Below are positions 44,420-52,155 of a DNA stretch of 64,000 nt, in pieces (positions within the stretch are counted from its first letter, which is position 1; every line of letters starts with the position of its first letter). Source of the DNA: JAVBJN01 sp031546985 (GTDB lineage Bacteria > Bacteroidota > Bacteroidia > Chitinophagales > Chitinophagaceae); contig JAVBJN010000025.1 in NCBI GenBank assembly GCA_031546985.1, positions 17,560 through 81,559 on the forward strand. Reading direction: 5' to 3'. The position numbers and the translations under genes are program-made. Under the pieces are notes generated by a model that was given only the letters and a program-made list of their open reading frames with translations, was not told the DNA's origin and ran no database searches.

Positions 44420-44449
44420 AAACGCCCCCACAGTACTGTGGGGGCGTTT
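44420..44449 (+). terminator. Perfect palindromic terminator after the EGF-like gene
   Basis: aaacgcccccacagt directly followed by its reverse complement (15-bp arms), then Ts. Confidence 0.92.
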
Positions 44450-44817
44450 TTATGTTGATGATTTTGAAGTTCTTTTTTGTGAATAGATCATAATTGGAGA
44501 TCCAGCTCCTTTCTGTATCGGAGCATCATGATGGAAGAAGATATGTACCTTTTGATACTTTAATAAATCTTCTAAAAAGGCCTGTCATCCTGCGGAGCGA
44601 GGCACGAGCGAAAGCAGGATCTCTTTATAGGAGATCCTGCTCCATTCTGCGTCCTTGCATGATGACATGGTTTGGATTTTGTTCTCTGGAGCGTTCGGTA
44701 CGAACCTTCTTATAGCAAAACCTTGGCTTTAAATACATTGTAAAAAACATTTACACCTATATTCATAGGTGCCTGAGCTTGTCGAAGGCCCTATGGTGTA
44801 TGCATAAATACTAGCTG
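44450..44817. repeat. Gap with a full-length TGTCATCCTGC palindromic element
   Basis: 44583-44667 begins tgtcatcctgc and ends tgcatgatgaca (inverted ends). Its interior has a perfect gcaggatctc / gagatcctgc stem at 44614-44640. 44770-44792 is gtgcctgagcttgtcgaagg, the element seen inverted at 43531. No gene is supported. Confidence 0.8.
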
Positions 44818-46080
44818 TTACGTCTTCTGGGGTTTCTTCTTTGCCGCAGGGAACAGCACATTATTCAAAATAAGGCGGTAGCCTGGCGATGAAGGGTGCA
44901 GCGACAGATCTGTTGGCGGATCGCCCACCGCATGCTGGTAATCTTCGGGATCGTGGCCACCGTAAAAGGTCCAGGTGCCTTTGCCGTATTCGCCGTGAAT
45001 GTAACGTGCTTCGTTGGCGCCTTTGTTATCGCCCATTACCAGCACATTGCTCTTAATGTATGTTTTGTTGAAAGCCGTTGTTTGCCCCATAAAACCTTTG
45101 ATGGTAGTGGTGTGGTTTTGGCACAGCATGGTAGGCACAGGATCGAACTTGGCAGAGAATGTAAACAAACTAAAATAATCCGTTTCAAACGGTACCCGGC
45201 GGTAGCCCGTAACATCAATATCGGAGTATTCGTACACATAAGGGTTCTGCTCCAAATGGAAACCTTTAAATGCAAAACACTTATTGTAATCGAGTTTTTG
45301 TTGTGCCTGCGGGTCGGCGCCATCGCCATCGTACATCCGTTCGCAAATGTCTACGCCGGTTGCGGCCAGGGCAATATCGTAACTGTCGGTAGCCGAGCAC
45401 ATCGCAAACAGGAAACCACCACCCGAAACAAAGTCGCGGATCTTTTGCGCCACCGCCAGTTTAAGCTGCGATACTTTCTTATATCCACGGCGGTAGGCTA
45501 TTTCTTCATTCTTGCGCACATCTTCCTGGTACCAGCTGGCCTGGCTGTAAGCCGCGTAGAACTTGCCATACTGGCCTGTAAAGTCTTCGTGGTGCAGGTG
45601 TAACCAATCGTACATGGGCAGTTTGCCATCCAGCACATCATCGTCGTAAATTTTATCGTAGGGGATCTCCGCATACGTAAGCACCATCGTTACGGCATCA
45701 TCCCAGGGTTGTTTGCTGCCCGGTGTGTACACCGCTATTTTGGGTGGTTTATCGAGCCGTACCATATCGGTATTGGACTCTGCATCGGCAATGGTTTCGA
45801 GTATGCCATTGTATTGCCCGTCGCTAATGATCTTATAGTTTACACCCCGCAGTTTGCAGATGCGCTCCAGGCTTTCCTGCTGGTCCATACAAAAGCTGCC
45901 GCCCTCATAGTTTAGCAGCCAGTCTACTTTTACCCCAATGCTCAGCGCCTGGTAGGCTATGCCATAGGCTTTGAGGTGCTCTTTCTGGCCCGACTCATCC
46001 ATCGGAATGTACAATTTAGCTGCAAAAGCCGCCATTTGCGTACAGGTCAAAGCCAGTATGAATATTATCGCTTTTTTCAT
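44818..46080 (-). CDS. Secreted protein often labelled 'asparagine synthetase B'
   Basis: A 420-residue exported protein (signal peptide to about residue 20, FAA). The body resembles a class I glutamine-amidotransferase-like alpha/beta domain (VSGGGFLFAMCSATDSYDIAL holds a possible nucleophile-elbow Cys). It then has a beta-rich C-terminal part (YGKGTWTFYGGHDPEDY). Bacteroidota homologues are commonly labelled asparagine synthetase B, but the protein lacks the N-terminal Cys nucleophile and ATP-pyrophosphatase motif of that enzyme and is exported, so the label is doubtful. It starts with a 4-nt overlap after the DUF4153 gene. Confidence 0.8.
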   Translation of the reverse strand: MKKAIIFILALTCTQMAAFAAKLYIPMDESGQKEHLKAYGIAYQALSIGVKVDWLLNYEGGSFCMDQQESLERICKLRGVNYKIISDGQYNGILETIADAESNTDMVRLDKPPKIAVYTPGSKQPWDDAVTMVLTYAEIPYDKIYDDDVLDGKLPMYDWLHLHHEDFTGQYGKFYAAYSQASWYQEDVRKNEEIAYRRGYKKVSQLKLAVAQKIRDFVSGGGFLFAMCSATDSYDIALAATGVDICERMYDGDGADPQAQQKLDYNKCFAFKGFHLEQNPYVYEYSDIDVTGYRRVPFETDYFSLFTFSAKFDPVPTMLCQNHTTTIKGFMGQTTAFNKTYIKSNVLVMGDNKGANEARYIHGEYGKGTWTFYGGHDPEDYQHAVGDPPTDLSLHPSSPGYRLILNNVLFPAAKKKPQKT

Positions 46081-48005
46081 TGTTCTAAAGTTACGTCACG
46101 CTGCCTGGTTTTGAGCAGGTAACCATTCAGGATTTTTATATAACGCAGGCTGTCTTTGCGCAGTACCTCGGCATAATCGACCAGCACCCGGTAGCGGCAG
46201 TTGTTGTAGGCCGTATCGAAGGTAAGGCTGTCTGTTTTTAATTGTACATCCTGGTACAGCCGGTTAATGGGATTTATGTTTTCTTTAAGAAAAGTGCCTT
46301 CGCCAAAAGTCTGGTTGCGCTGCTCTACAATGCGCACCAGTTTGTCGGCAGCAAAGCGCAGGTCTATATAATCTACTGTATCGGGCAGGTACATGCGCAA
46401 CAGGCAATTATCCGTAAGCCGGAAAGCGCCTTTGAGTATGGTGGAGCTATCGGTAGAAGAGAAGGGGCCTACCTCCATTTCATTTACGAGGTTGAGCCGC
46501 CATACGGAATCGAAACCGGTGAGCACCACGGCTTCGGTCTGGTCGTTGCTGCGGTGAAAATAATAGGTGGTAAACAGGCCCGTCATGCGTCCGCCCACAC
46601 CCAGACTGCTGTTAAAGCCCACCAGCGATTCTACATTAAAGTAGCTGCCGGGTTGCTGCATTTCGTCGAGGTAGGCGCGGGTTTCATCGTTCAGCATACT
46701 GTCCATCATATGCAGGGCATCGCGATCGTGCAGGTAGTGGATGATGGACACCATGTTTTCCTTGTCTTTTTCCGGAATATCGGCCGAGCTTTTGCTGGAG
46801 CCATATTCTAATATGCCCTGCGTATTCAACAGCTGGTTTTGGGCCAGTATTTTCTCCAGCCTGCGGTACTGCGATTTTACACTCAGCTGAAAGATGTTGT
46901 AAGGCGGCAGCAATGCCAGTAACAGCAGCACAAACAGCGATATGGGCACCACCTTAATATTATCGTAGCGGCTAAACAGAAAATACAGGCTAAGCACCGA
47001 GAACCATAAGCCCAGGTAGAGCGATAGCAGGCGGCCTTCGGTAAAGCCATACACATCTATCCGTTTGCCCACGGCTATAAACAATACGGTAAGCAGCGGC
47101 AGCAGCGAAAAGAAGAACCAACGGCAATATAAGGTAGCCCAGTGCTGGGTAGGGCTCTCTTTGAGCGGATACACCAGCAGGTACATTAGCGTGCCGGTAG
47201 CTGCATATATCAGCACCGGAATGGCCACCCAGCCATTGGGCAGTCGGTTGAGGTATACAATGCGGCCGGTATAAAAAATAAGAATGCCCAGGTACAATAG
47301 CAGTAAGGGCAGTAATACAAACTCGCAAAACACTTTTAGCCCTTTGGGGAAATCGATGTAATCTTCGAAGTACTCGAGCGACTGGGGCATATTGCCGCAA
47401 ACGAAATAGGGTAGCACCAGCCACACCACCAATCCCAGCAGGTTTACGTACCAGTCGGCAGAGATGGGCAGACCAAAAAGCGTATCAATAGCCCAGAGTG
47501 CACCGCTTAAACCCAGGAAAATAATAAGACAGAAGAGGATAGAAGCCCAAACCCGTATAAACAGGTACTGGTTGTAATGCCAGAAAGCCCAAAGCGAGTT
47601 TTTATCGGTATACACCGCAAAGCTGGCCACCAGGTGAAAACAGGTGGCGTACAGCACCACGTTGAGCAACTGGTACCCTTTTATGATGTACAATGGCGAG
47701 GCAAAGCTGTAATAATGTATGCCCAGCAGGCAGCACATTAAACCCATAAGCCCTACTTTGGCATAATTATCGAGGTTGTACCTTTTGAAGATAAGGGTGA
47801 TGCTGAATAATAAAGGCATGCCCAAAAAAGCCTCGATCAGCAGTTTTCTAAATACCTGTACCTGGTTGGTGGGCCCGGGCACCTGGTAAAATGATAACAC
47901 CCAGAAAATAAAGCCGATAAGTCCGCCGGCAATTACCAATGGGTAACTGCGTGACGTGAGATAAATCTGATTTAAAAATCTTTTTATAGATTGCGTTCCT
48001 TTCAC
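46077..48005 (-). CDS. DUF4153 membrane protein
   Basis: A 642-residue protein with about a dozen N-terminal hydrophobic segments (residues 18-375; for example FSITLIFKRYNLDNYAKVGL) and a soluble C-terminal domain of about 260 residues. It fits the DUF4153 family (membrane protein of unknown function). It is coupled by an ATGA overlap to the secreted 'AsnB-like' gene, so the two probably act together at the envelope. It is divergent from a 90-residue ORF 51 nt away. Confidence 0.82.
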   Translation of the reverse strand: MKGTQSIKRFLNQIYLTSRSYPLVIAGGLIGFIFWVLSFYQVPGPTNQVQVFRKLLIEAFLGMPLLFSITLIFKRYNLDNYAKVGLMGLMCCLLGIHYYSFASPLYIIKGYQLLNVVLYATCFHLVASFAVYTDKNSLWAFWHYNQYLFIRVWASILFCLIIFLGLSGALWAIDTLFGLPISADWYVNLLGLVVWLVLPYFVCGNMPQSLEYFEDYIDFPKGLKVFCEFVLLPLLLLYLGILIFYTGRIVYLNRLPNGWVAIPVLIYAATGTLMYLLVYPLKESPTQHWATLYCRWFFFSLLPLLTVLFIAVGKRIDVYGFTEGRLLSLYLGLWFSVLSLYFLFSRYDNIKVVPISLFVLLLLALLPPYNIFQLSVKSQYRRLEKILAQNQLLNTQGILEYGSSKSSADIPEKDKENMVSIIHYLHDRDALHMMDSMLNDETRAYLDEMQQPGSYFNVESLVGFNSSLGVGGRMTGLFTTYYFHRSNDQTEAVVLTGFDSVWRLNLVNEMEVGPFSSTDSSTILKGAFRLTDNCLLRMYLPDTVDYIDLRFAADKLVRIVEQRNQTFGEGTFLKENINPINRLYQDVQLKTDSLTFDTAYNNCRYRVLVDYAEVLRKDSLRYIKILNGYLLKTRQRDVTLEQ

Positions 48006-48041
48006 CCAATCAAAGTAACTGCTTTTTATTAAATTTTGATT

Positions 48042-48049
48042 TAGATTTG
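48042..48049 (+). promoter_or_regulatory. -7 element TAGATTTG of the 90-residue ORF
   Basis: An exact TAnnTTTG match ending 7 nt before the ATG at 48057, giving a nearly leaderless mRNA. It supports the small ORF as a real gene. Confidence 0.55.
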
Positions 48050-48056
48050 TAACGAG

Positions 48057-48329
48057 ATGATGTACCGGAGTGCTTTTATAGTATCAGCTGTGCTGTTGTA
48101 TACAGTGTTTGTGGGTGGAGTAATCAGTCTTTATCACTACAATTATATTGCGGGAGATACCTTTAGGGAAAATGGCAGCGCCGCGAGGAGCCTTACCGCT
48201 GCTACCGATAGTTATCCAATCCTGATTCAGCAGGCCATTCAGAAAAATTCCATTAACCAGAAGAAGTTCGAATCTGTGTCTTCGAGGTTGTTTTTTCCCC
48301 TTTTAGTGGCTGAGTATTACCAGAAATAA
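48057..48329 (+). CDS. Small membrane-anchored protein, unknown
   Basis: A 90-residue protein: one N-terminal hydrophobic segment (about residues 5-27, AFIVSAVLLYTVFVGGVISL), then a soluble Ser/Lys/Gln-rich part (QQAIQKNSINQKKFESVSS). No family is recognised. It starts just after a -7 box and is followed 32 nt later by the MbnP gene, so it could be the first gene of that operon. Confidence 0.55.
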   Translation: MMYRSAFIVSAVLLYTVFVGGVISLYHYNYIAGDTFRENGSAARSLTAATDSYPILIQQAIQKNSINQKKFESVSSRLFFPLLVAEYYQK

Positions 48330-48361
48330 CTTATATTACGTCCTTCATAAATATAGAATCT

Positions 48362-49117
48362 ATGTTGCGTCGTACATTATTTGCTGCTTTAGCTGTTTCC
48401 TGCCTGGCTGTTTCCTGTAAAAAAGAAACCAAACCCGTTGTGCCTCCTGCTAATACCAAGGCCGCGGTAAACATGACCTTCCACAACAATGTGGACGGGC
48501 AAGCCATACAGCAGAACCAGTTAAGCTATACCAATAAGGCGGGAGAGAAGTATTCTGTTTCGATCTTAATGTACTACGTCTCCAACATTGTTTTAAAAAC
48601 AGCTTCGGGCACTACTGTAAAATTGCCCAATTATGAGCTCATCAATGCCTTTGATGCGGCTACCCAAAGTTTTAAACTGGCCGATGTGCCTAACGGCGAC
48701 TACACCGAAATCCAGTTTTACCTGGGTATCGATCCGGTTCAGAACCACAATGGCGCGCAGGAAGGCGATCTCGATCCTATTCATGGTATGATCTGGACCT
48801 GGCAAACCGGTTATGTGTTCTTTAAACACGAAGGCAACTTTACGCCTGCCGGAAGTTCTACTATTGATGGACTTTCTTACCACTTTGCCACCGACCGTGC
48901 GCTTACCACCATTACACTGCCCATTAACCTTTCTGTAAAAGGTGCCGATAAAGCTGTAACGGTAGATTTCGATCTTAATAAAGCCTACAGCGCAGTTAAT
49001 ACCATTACGTTCAATAACAACAACCTGCACCACTCCGATCAGGCGAGCGATGCAACCTGGCTCAGAGAGATCAGCGAAAACTTTATGAAAGCTTTCTCGA
49101 TCAGTTCCGTGAATTAA
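48362..49117 (+). CDS. MbnP family copper-binding lipoprotein
   Basis: A 251-residue protein with a lipoprotein signal (LAVSC, Cys19). AVNMTFHNNVDGQ at the start of the domain and YTEIQFYLGIDPVQNHNGA, DPIHGMIWTWQTGYVFFKHEG in the middle are typical of MbnP. In characterised systems the partner MbnH oxidises a conserved Trp of MbnP to kynurenine, which creates a copper site; the WTW pair here is the obvious region to examine. The MbnH gene follows 21 nt downstream. It is likely involved in copper handling in the periplasm. Confidence 0.9.
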   Translation: MLRRTLFAALAVSCLAVSCKKETKPVVPPANTKAAVNMTFHNNVDGQAIQQNQLSYTNKAGEKYSVSILMYYVSNIVLKTASGTTVKLPNYELINAFDAATQSFKLADVPNGDYTEIQFYLGIDPVQNHNGAQEGDLDPIHGMIWTWQTGYVFFKHEGNFTPAGSSTIDGLSYHFATDRALTTITLPINLSVKGADKAVTVDFDLNKAYSAVNTITFNNNNLHHSDQASDATWLREISENFMKAFSISSVN

Positions 49118-49138
49118 TGTGAAGAAGAATACGTGACT

Positions 49139-50188
49139 ATGAAAAAAGTGTTATTTGGTTTGTCTGTAGCCGCGGTAATTTATGTGGGTTGTAAAAAAGA
49201 TCCTGCATTAACCGATCAGGTTACCGGCGCCACGCCTTACACCATCAACTATCCAAAAGGTTTTGCACCCATGCCTATTCCTGCCGACAACCCTATGACG
49301 GTAGAAGGCGTAGCATTGGGTAAAAGACTGTTTTTTGAACCCCTGCTATCGGGCAATAATAAGATGAGCTGTGGCACTTGCCACCACCAGGAAGCGGCTT
49401 TTGTGGACGCCAATAAACAGTTCAGCGAAGGTATTAACGGCGATAAGGGTACCCGCAATGCCATGCCTTTGTTTAACCTGGGCTGGGCCAAAAAATTCTT
49501 CTGGGATGGCGGGGCTATTGGCCTCGAAAACCAGGTGATAGGCCCCATTACCAATCCGGTAGAGATGCACGAAGACCTGAATGTGGCAGTAGCTGAGCTG
49601 CAGGCGCATCCGGAGTATCCTGCATTGTTTCAAAAAGCTTTTGGTACCGCTAAAGTGAGTACTGCGCTCATCATGAAAGCCGTAGCCCAGTTTGAGCGTA
49701 CGCTTATATCCGGCAATTCTAAGTTTGATAAATGGCAGCGTGGTCAGGCTTCTATGACGGTGCAGGAACTGCGCGGTTATGAAATCTTTACCGATATGGA
49801 AAAAGGCGATTGCAACCACTGCCATGTGGTGAGCAGCCAGTTTACCGATTATGAATTGCGCAACAATGGCCTCGATTCTGTATTTACCGATGAAGGTGCC
49901 GAAAAAATAACCCTCAATCCGCTGGATCGTGGTAAGTTTAAAACCCCATCGCTCCGCAATATTGAGTTAACGGCACCTTACATGCACGATGGCCGTTTAC
50001 AAACGCTGGAAGATGTGCTGGAGCATTACAATACCGGCATTAAAAAATCGCCCACGCTGGACCCCAACCTGCAACACCTGGCCGCAGGCCGTTTGTCGCA
50101 GCAGGATAAGGACGATTTGATTGCGTTTTTGAAAACCCTGACCGATCAGGACTTTATCAATGATCCCAGGTTCCGACAAGAGAAGTAA
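49139..50188 (+). CDS. MbnH-like di-heme cytochrome c peroxidase family enzyme
   Basis: A 349-residue exported protein with a lipoprotein-like signal (VGC) and two c-type heme motifs, C78-G-T-C-H and C225-N-H-C-H. The fold is that of the CCP/MauG superfamily. Family landmarks such as FWDGGAIGLENQVIGPITNP and FKTPSLRNIELTAPYMHDG are present. Its position after the MbnP gene points to the MbnH role, oxidising a Trp of MbnP. It needs heme attachment by a Ccm system such as the CcmE/CcmF pair encoded at 40.5-43.4 kb. The ATG at 49139 is preferred to the GTG two codons upstream. Confidence 0.88.
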   Translation: MKKVLFGLSVAAVIYVGCKKDPALTDQVTGATPYTINYPKGFAPMPIPADNPMTVEGVALGKRLFFEPLLSGNNKMSCGTCHHQEAAFVDANKQFSEGINGDKGTRNAMPLFNLGWAKKFFWDGGAIGLENQVIGPITNPVEMHEDLNVAVAELQAHPEYPALFQKAFGTAKVSTALIMKAVAQFERTLISGNSKFDKWQRGQASMTVQELRGYEIFTDMEKGDCNHCHVVSSQFTDYELRNNGLDSVFTDEGAEKITLNPLDRGKFKTPSLRNIELTAPYMHDGRLQTLEDVLEHYNTGIKKSPTLDPNLQHLAAGRLSQQDKDDLIAFLKTLTDQDFINDPRFRQEK

Positions 50189-50696
50189 GCACAGGCTTAA
50201 AATAATCAAAGCAGCGTTAACCCTAACGCTGCTTTGTTGTGTGGTTCCGTTTACAAGCCATGCCCAGTTAAAACCTGGCGACAAGGCTTCGGATATTGTG
50301 CTGCCTGATACTGCTGGCAAATGGCAAAAACTCTCTGATCATAAAGGCCTGGTAACCCTTGTAGATTTCTGGGCCAGCTGGTGCAGTCCCTGCCGCATGT
50401 ACAACAAGGAATTTCGCTACTGGAACCGGCATTTTGGCCCGCGTGGTTTTGCCATCTTTGGCGTGTCTGTCGATCGTAATTATTATCCCTGGCTTGCCGC
50501 CATTCAGGCAGATAGCATTACCTGGATGCAGGTAAACGATACCAAAGAGTTTAAAGGCGTAATGCTGGCGTATAAAGCGCACGCGTTACCTGCCAAAATC
50601 CTGCTCGATTCTTCGCTGCATGTTGTAGCGGTAGATGTAAGTTCTTACCGTTTTGAGCAACTGATCGACTCCGTGCTTAAAGTTTACGGCCGCTAG
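50160..50696 (+). CDS. TlpA-like periplasmic thioredoxin
   Basis: A 178-residue thioredoxin-fold protein: signal segment (about 14-35, ending SHAQ), then the active site W74-C-S-P-C78 in VDFWASWCSPCRM, and a Pro-preceded loop LPAKILLDSS that supplies the cis-Pro. It would reduce or oxidise disulfides outside the cytoplasmic membrane, perhaps the Cys of apocytochromes or copper proteins. The ATG lies inside the end of the MbnH gene (29-nt overlap), so translation is coupled. Its stop shares CTAG with the convergent CoA-transferase. Confidence 0.9.
   Translation: MIPGSDKRSKHRLKIIKAALTLTLLCCVVPFTSHAQLKPGDKASDIVLPDTAGKWQKLSDHKGLVTLVDFWASWCSPCRMYNKEFRYWNRHFGPRGFAIFGVSVDRNYYPWLAAIQADSITWMQVNDTKEFKGVMLAYKAHALPAKILLDSSLHVVAVDVSSYRFEQLIDSVLKVYGR
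50207..50236 (+). promoter_or_regulatory. Perfect 13-bp hairpin inside the TlpA-like signal-peptide codons
   Basis: caaagcagcgtta / taacgctgctttg with loop accc, 19 nt after the MbnH stop and within the TlpA-like coding sequence. It has terminator-like form but only a weak T-tract (ttgttgtg). It could attenuate transcription or protect the upstream mRNA. Confidence 0.55.
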
Positions 50697-51967
50697 TGCG
50701 TGCGAAAAATCTGGAACGCTTCTTCCTCCAGTCGCTCCCGATGATCGGGATGTGCAATATTGATAAGCGCTTTGGCCCTTTCGCGCAGGTTTTTGCCATG
50801 CAATTGTGCTATACCATATTCTGTAACCACATAATGCACGTGAGACCTGGTAGTAACCACGCTGGCACCGGGTTTAAGGGTAGATACAATGCGTGATATG
50901 CCTTTATTGGTTTGCGATGGTATGGCTATAATGGGTTTACCACCCTGCGAAAGCGCAGCGCCCCGCATAAAATCTACTTGTCCGCCTACGCCGCTGTACT
51001 GCACTGTGCCTATAGAATCGGCGCACACCTGTCCAAAAATATCGATCTCAATAGCGCTGTTAATGGCCGTTACTTTCGGGTTCTTTTTAATTACCGAAGG
51101 GTTGTTTACATACTCCACATCCAGCATACGCACCAGCAGGTTATTGTCTATAAAATCGTAGAGCTTGCGTGAGCCCACCGCAAAACTGCTTACAATGGTA
51201 CCCGGGTGAATCTTTTTGTAACGCCCGGTAATCACGCCTTTTTCTACCAGCGGAATAATGCCATCGGAGAACATTTCGGTATGGATGCCCAGATCTTTAT
51301 GGTCGGTAAGTGAGGCCAGCACCGCATTGGGAATGCCGCCAATACCCATTTGTATGGTTGCGCCATCATCTACCAGCGATGCGGCATTGCGGCCTATCTG
51401 CAATTCTGTTTCGGTAGGCGCTGTTACCTTGCTTTCAAAAATGGGATAGTTAACTTCTACCGCAGCCGTTATGCGCGAAATGTGCACAATGCCGTCGCCC
51501 AAAGCACGGGGCATATTGGGGTTAATTTCGGCAATAATGATCTTTGCGGTATCTATGGCAGCCTTGCTTACATCACAAGATACGCCGAGGGTACAAAAGC
51601 CATTTTTATCAGGTGTAGAAACCGTAATGAGCGCCACATCGATAGGGCATAGACCAGACCGGAAATACAGCGGAATTTCGCTGAGGAACATGGGTACGTA
51701 ATATGCTCTGCCATCCTGCACGGCTTTGCGGATGTTGGCACCCACAAAAAAGGTATTTACTTCAAAAGCATGCACATGCTCGGGCTCCGCGTAGGTAGCC
51801 GGCCATTCGGTATGGATGCTGTAGGTTTTAACGCTGCTCAGGCTGCCGCTTCTTTCGGCCATGGCCTGTACCAGCATTTTGGGAGTAGCGGCGGCGGTAT
51901 GAATAAATACACTCTGGCCGGATTGAATAAGGTTTACAGCCTCGGCTGCACTGGAATATAACTGCAT
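50693..51967 (-). CDS. Acetyl-CoA hydrolase/transferase (4-hydroxybutyrate CoA-transferase-like)
   Basis: A 424-residue cytoplasmic CoA-transferase of family I. QMGIGGIPNAVLASL and YSGVGGQVDFMRGAA are the two CoA-binding and oxyanion loops of the family; the catalytic Glu lies in the central part (IHTEMFSDGIIPL). It could move CoA between acetate and another short acid. It appears to be monocistronic, with 188 nt of promoter-bearing spacer to the next divergent gene. It is convergent with the TlpA-like gene, and the stop codons overlap in CTAG. Confidence 0.9.
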   Translation of the reverse strand: MQLYSSAAEAVNLIQSGQSVFIHTAAATPKMLVQAMAERSGSLSSVKTYSIHTEWPATYAEPEHVHAFEVNTFFVGANIRKAVQDGRAYYVPMFLSEIPLYFRSGLCPIDVALITVSTPDKNGFCTLGVSCDVSKAAIDTAKIIIAEINPNMPRALGDGIVHISRITAAVEVNYPIFESKVTAPTETELQIGRNAASLVDDGATIQMGIGGIPNAVLASLTDHKDLGIHTEMFSDGIIPLVEKGVITGRYKKIHPGTIVSSFAVGSRKLYDFIDNNLLVRMLDVEYVNNPSVIKKNPKVTAINSAIEIDIFGQVCADSIGTVQYSGVGGQVDFMRGAALSQGGKPIIAIPSQTNKGISRIVSTLKPGASVVTTRSHVHYVVTEYGIAQLHGKNLRERAKALINIAHPDHRERLEEEAFQIFRTH

Positions 51968-52155
51968 GTTGACTTAGTGTTTTAGTTCAATTAAAGTTAA
52001 GCCTTAGCTTTTGTCCGGCTTATGCGTTTCATCATGTTTTTATACCGCTTCGATCATGAAATTAACGGGTTTCGGATAATTGATTTTATTAATTTGTCTT
52101 AAAGGTGTAAATTTTAGTTGAGCCATGCTTTCGTATTACCTTAAAACGCCGCATT

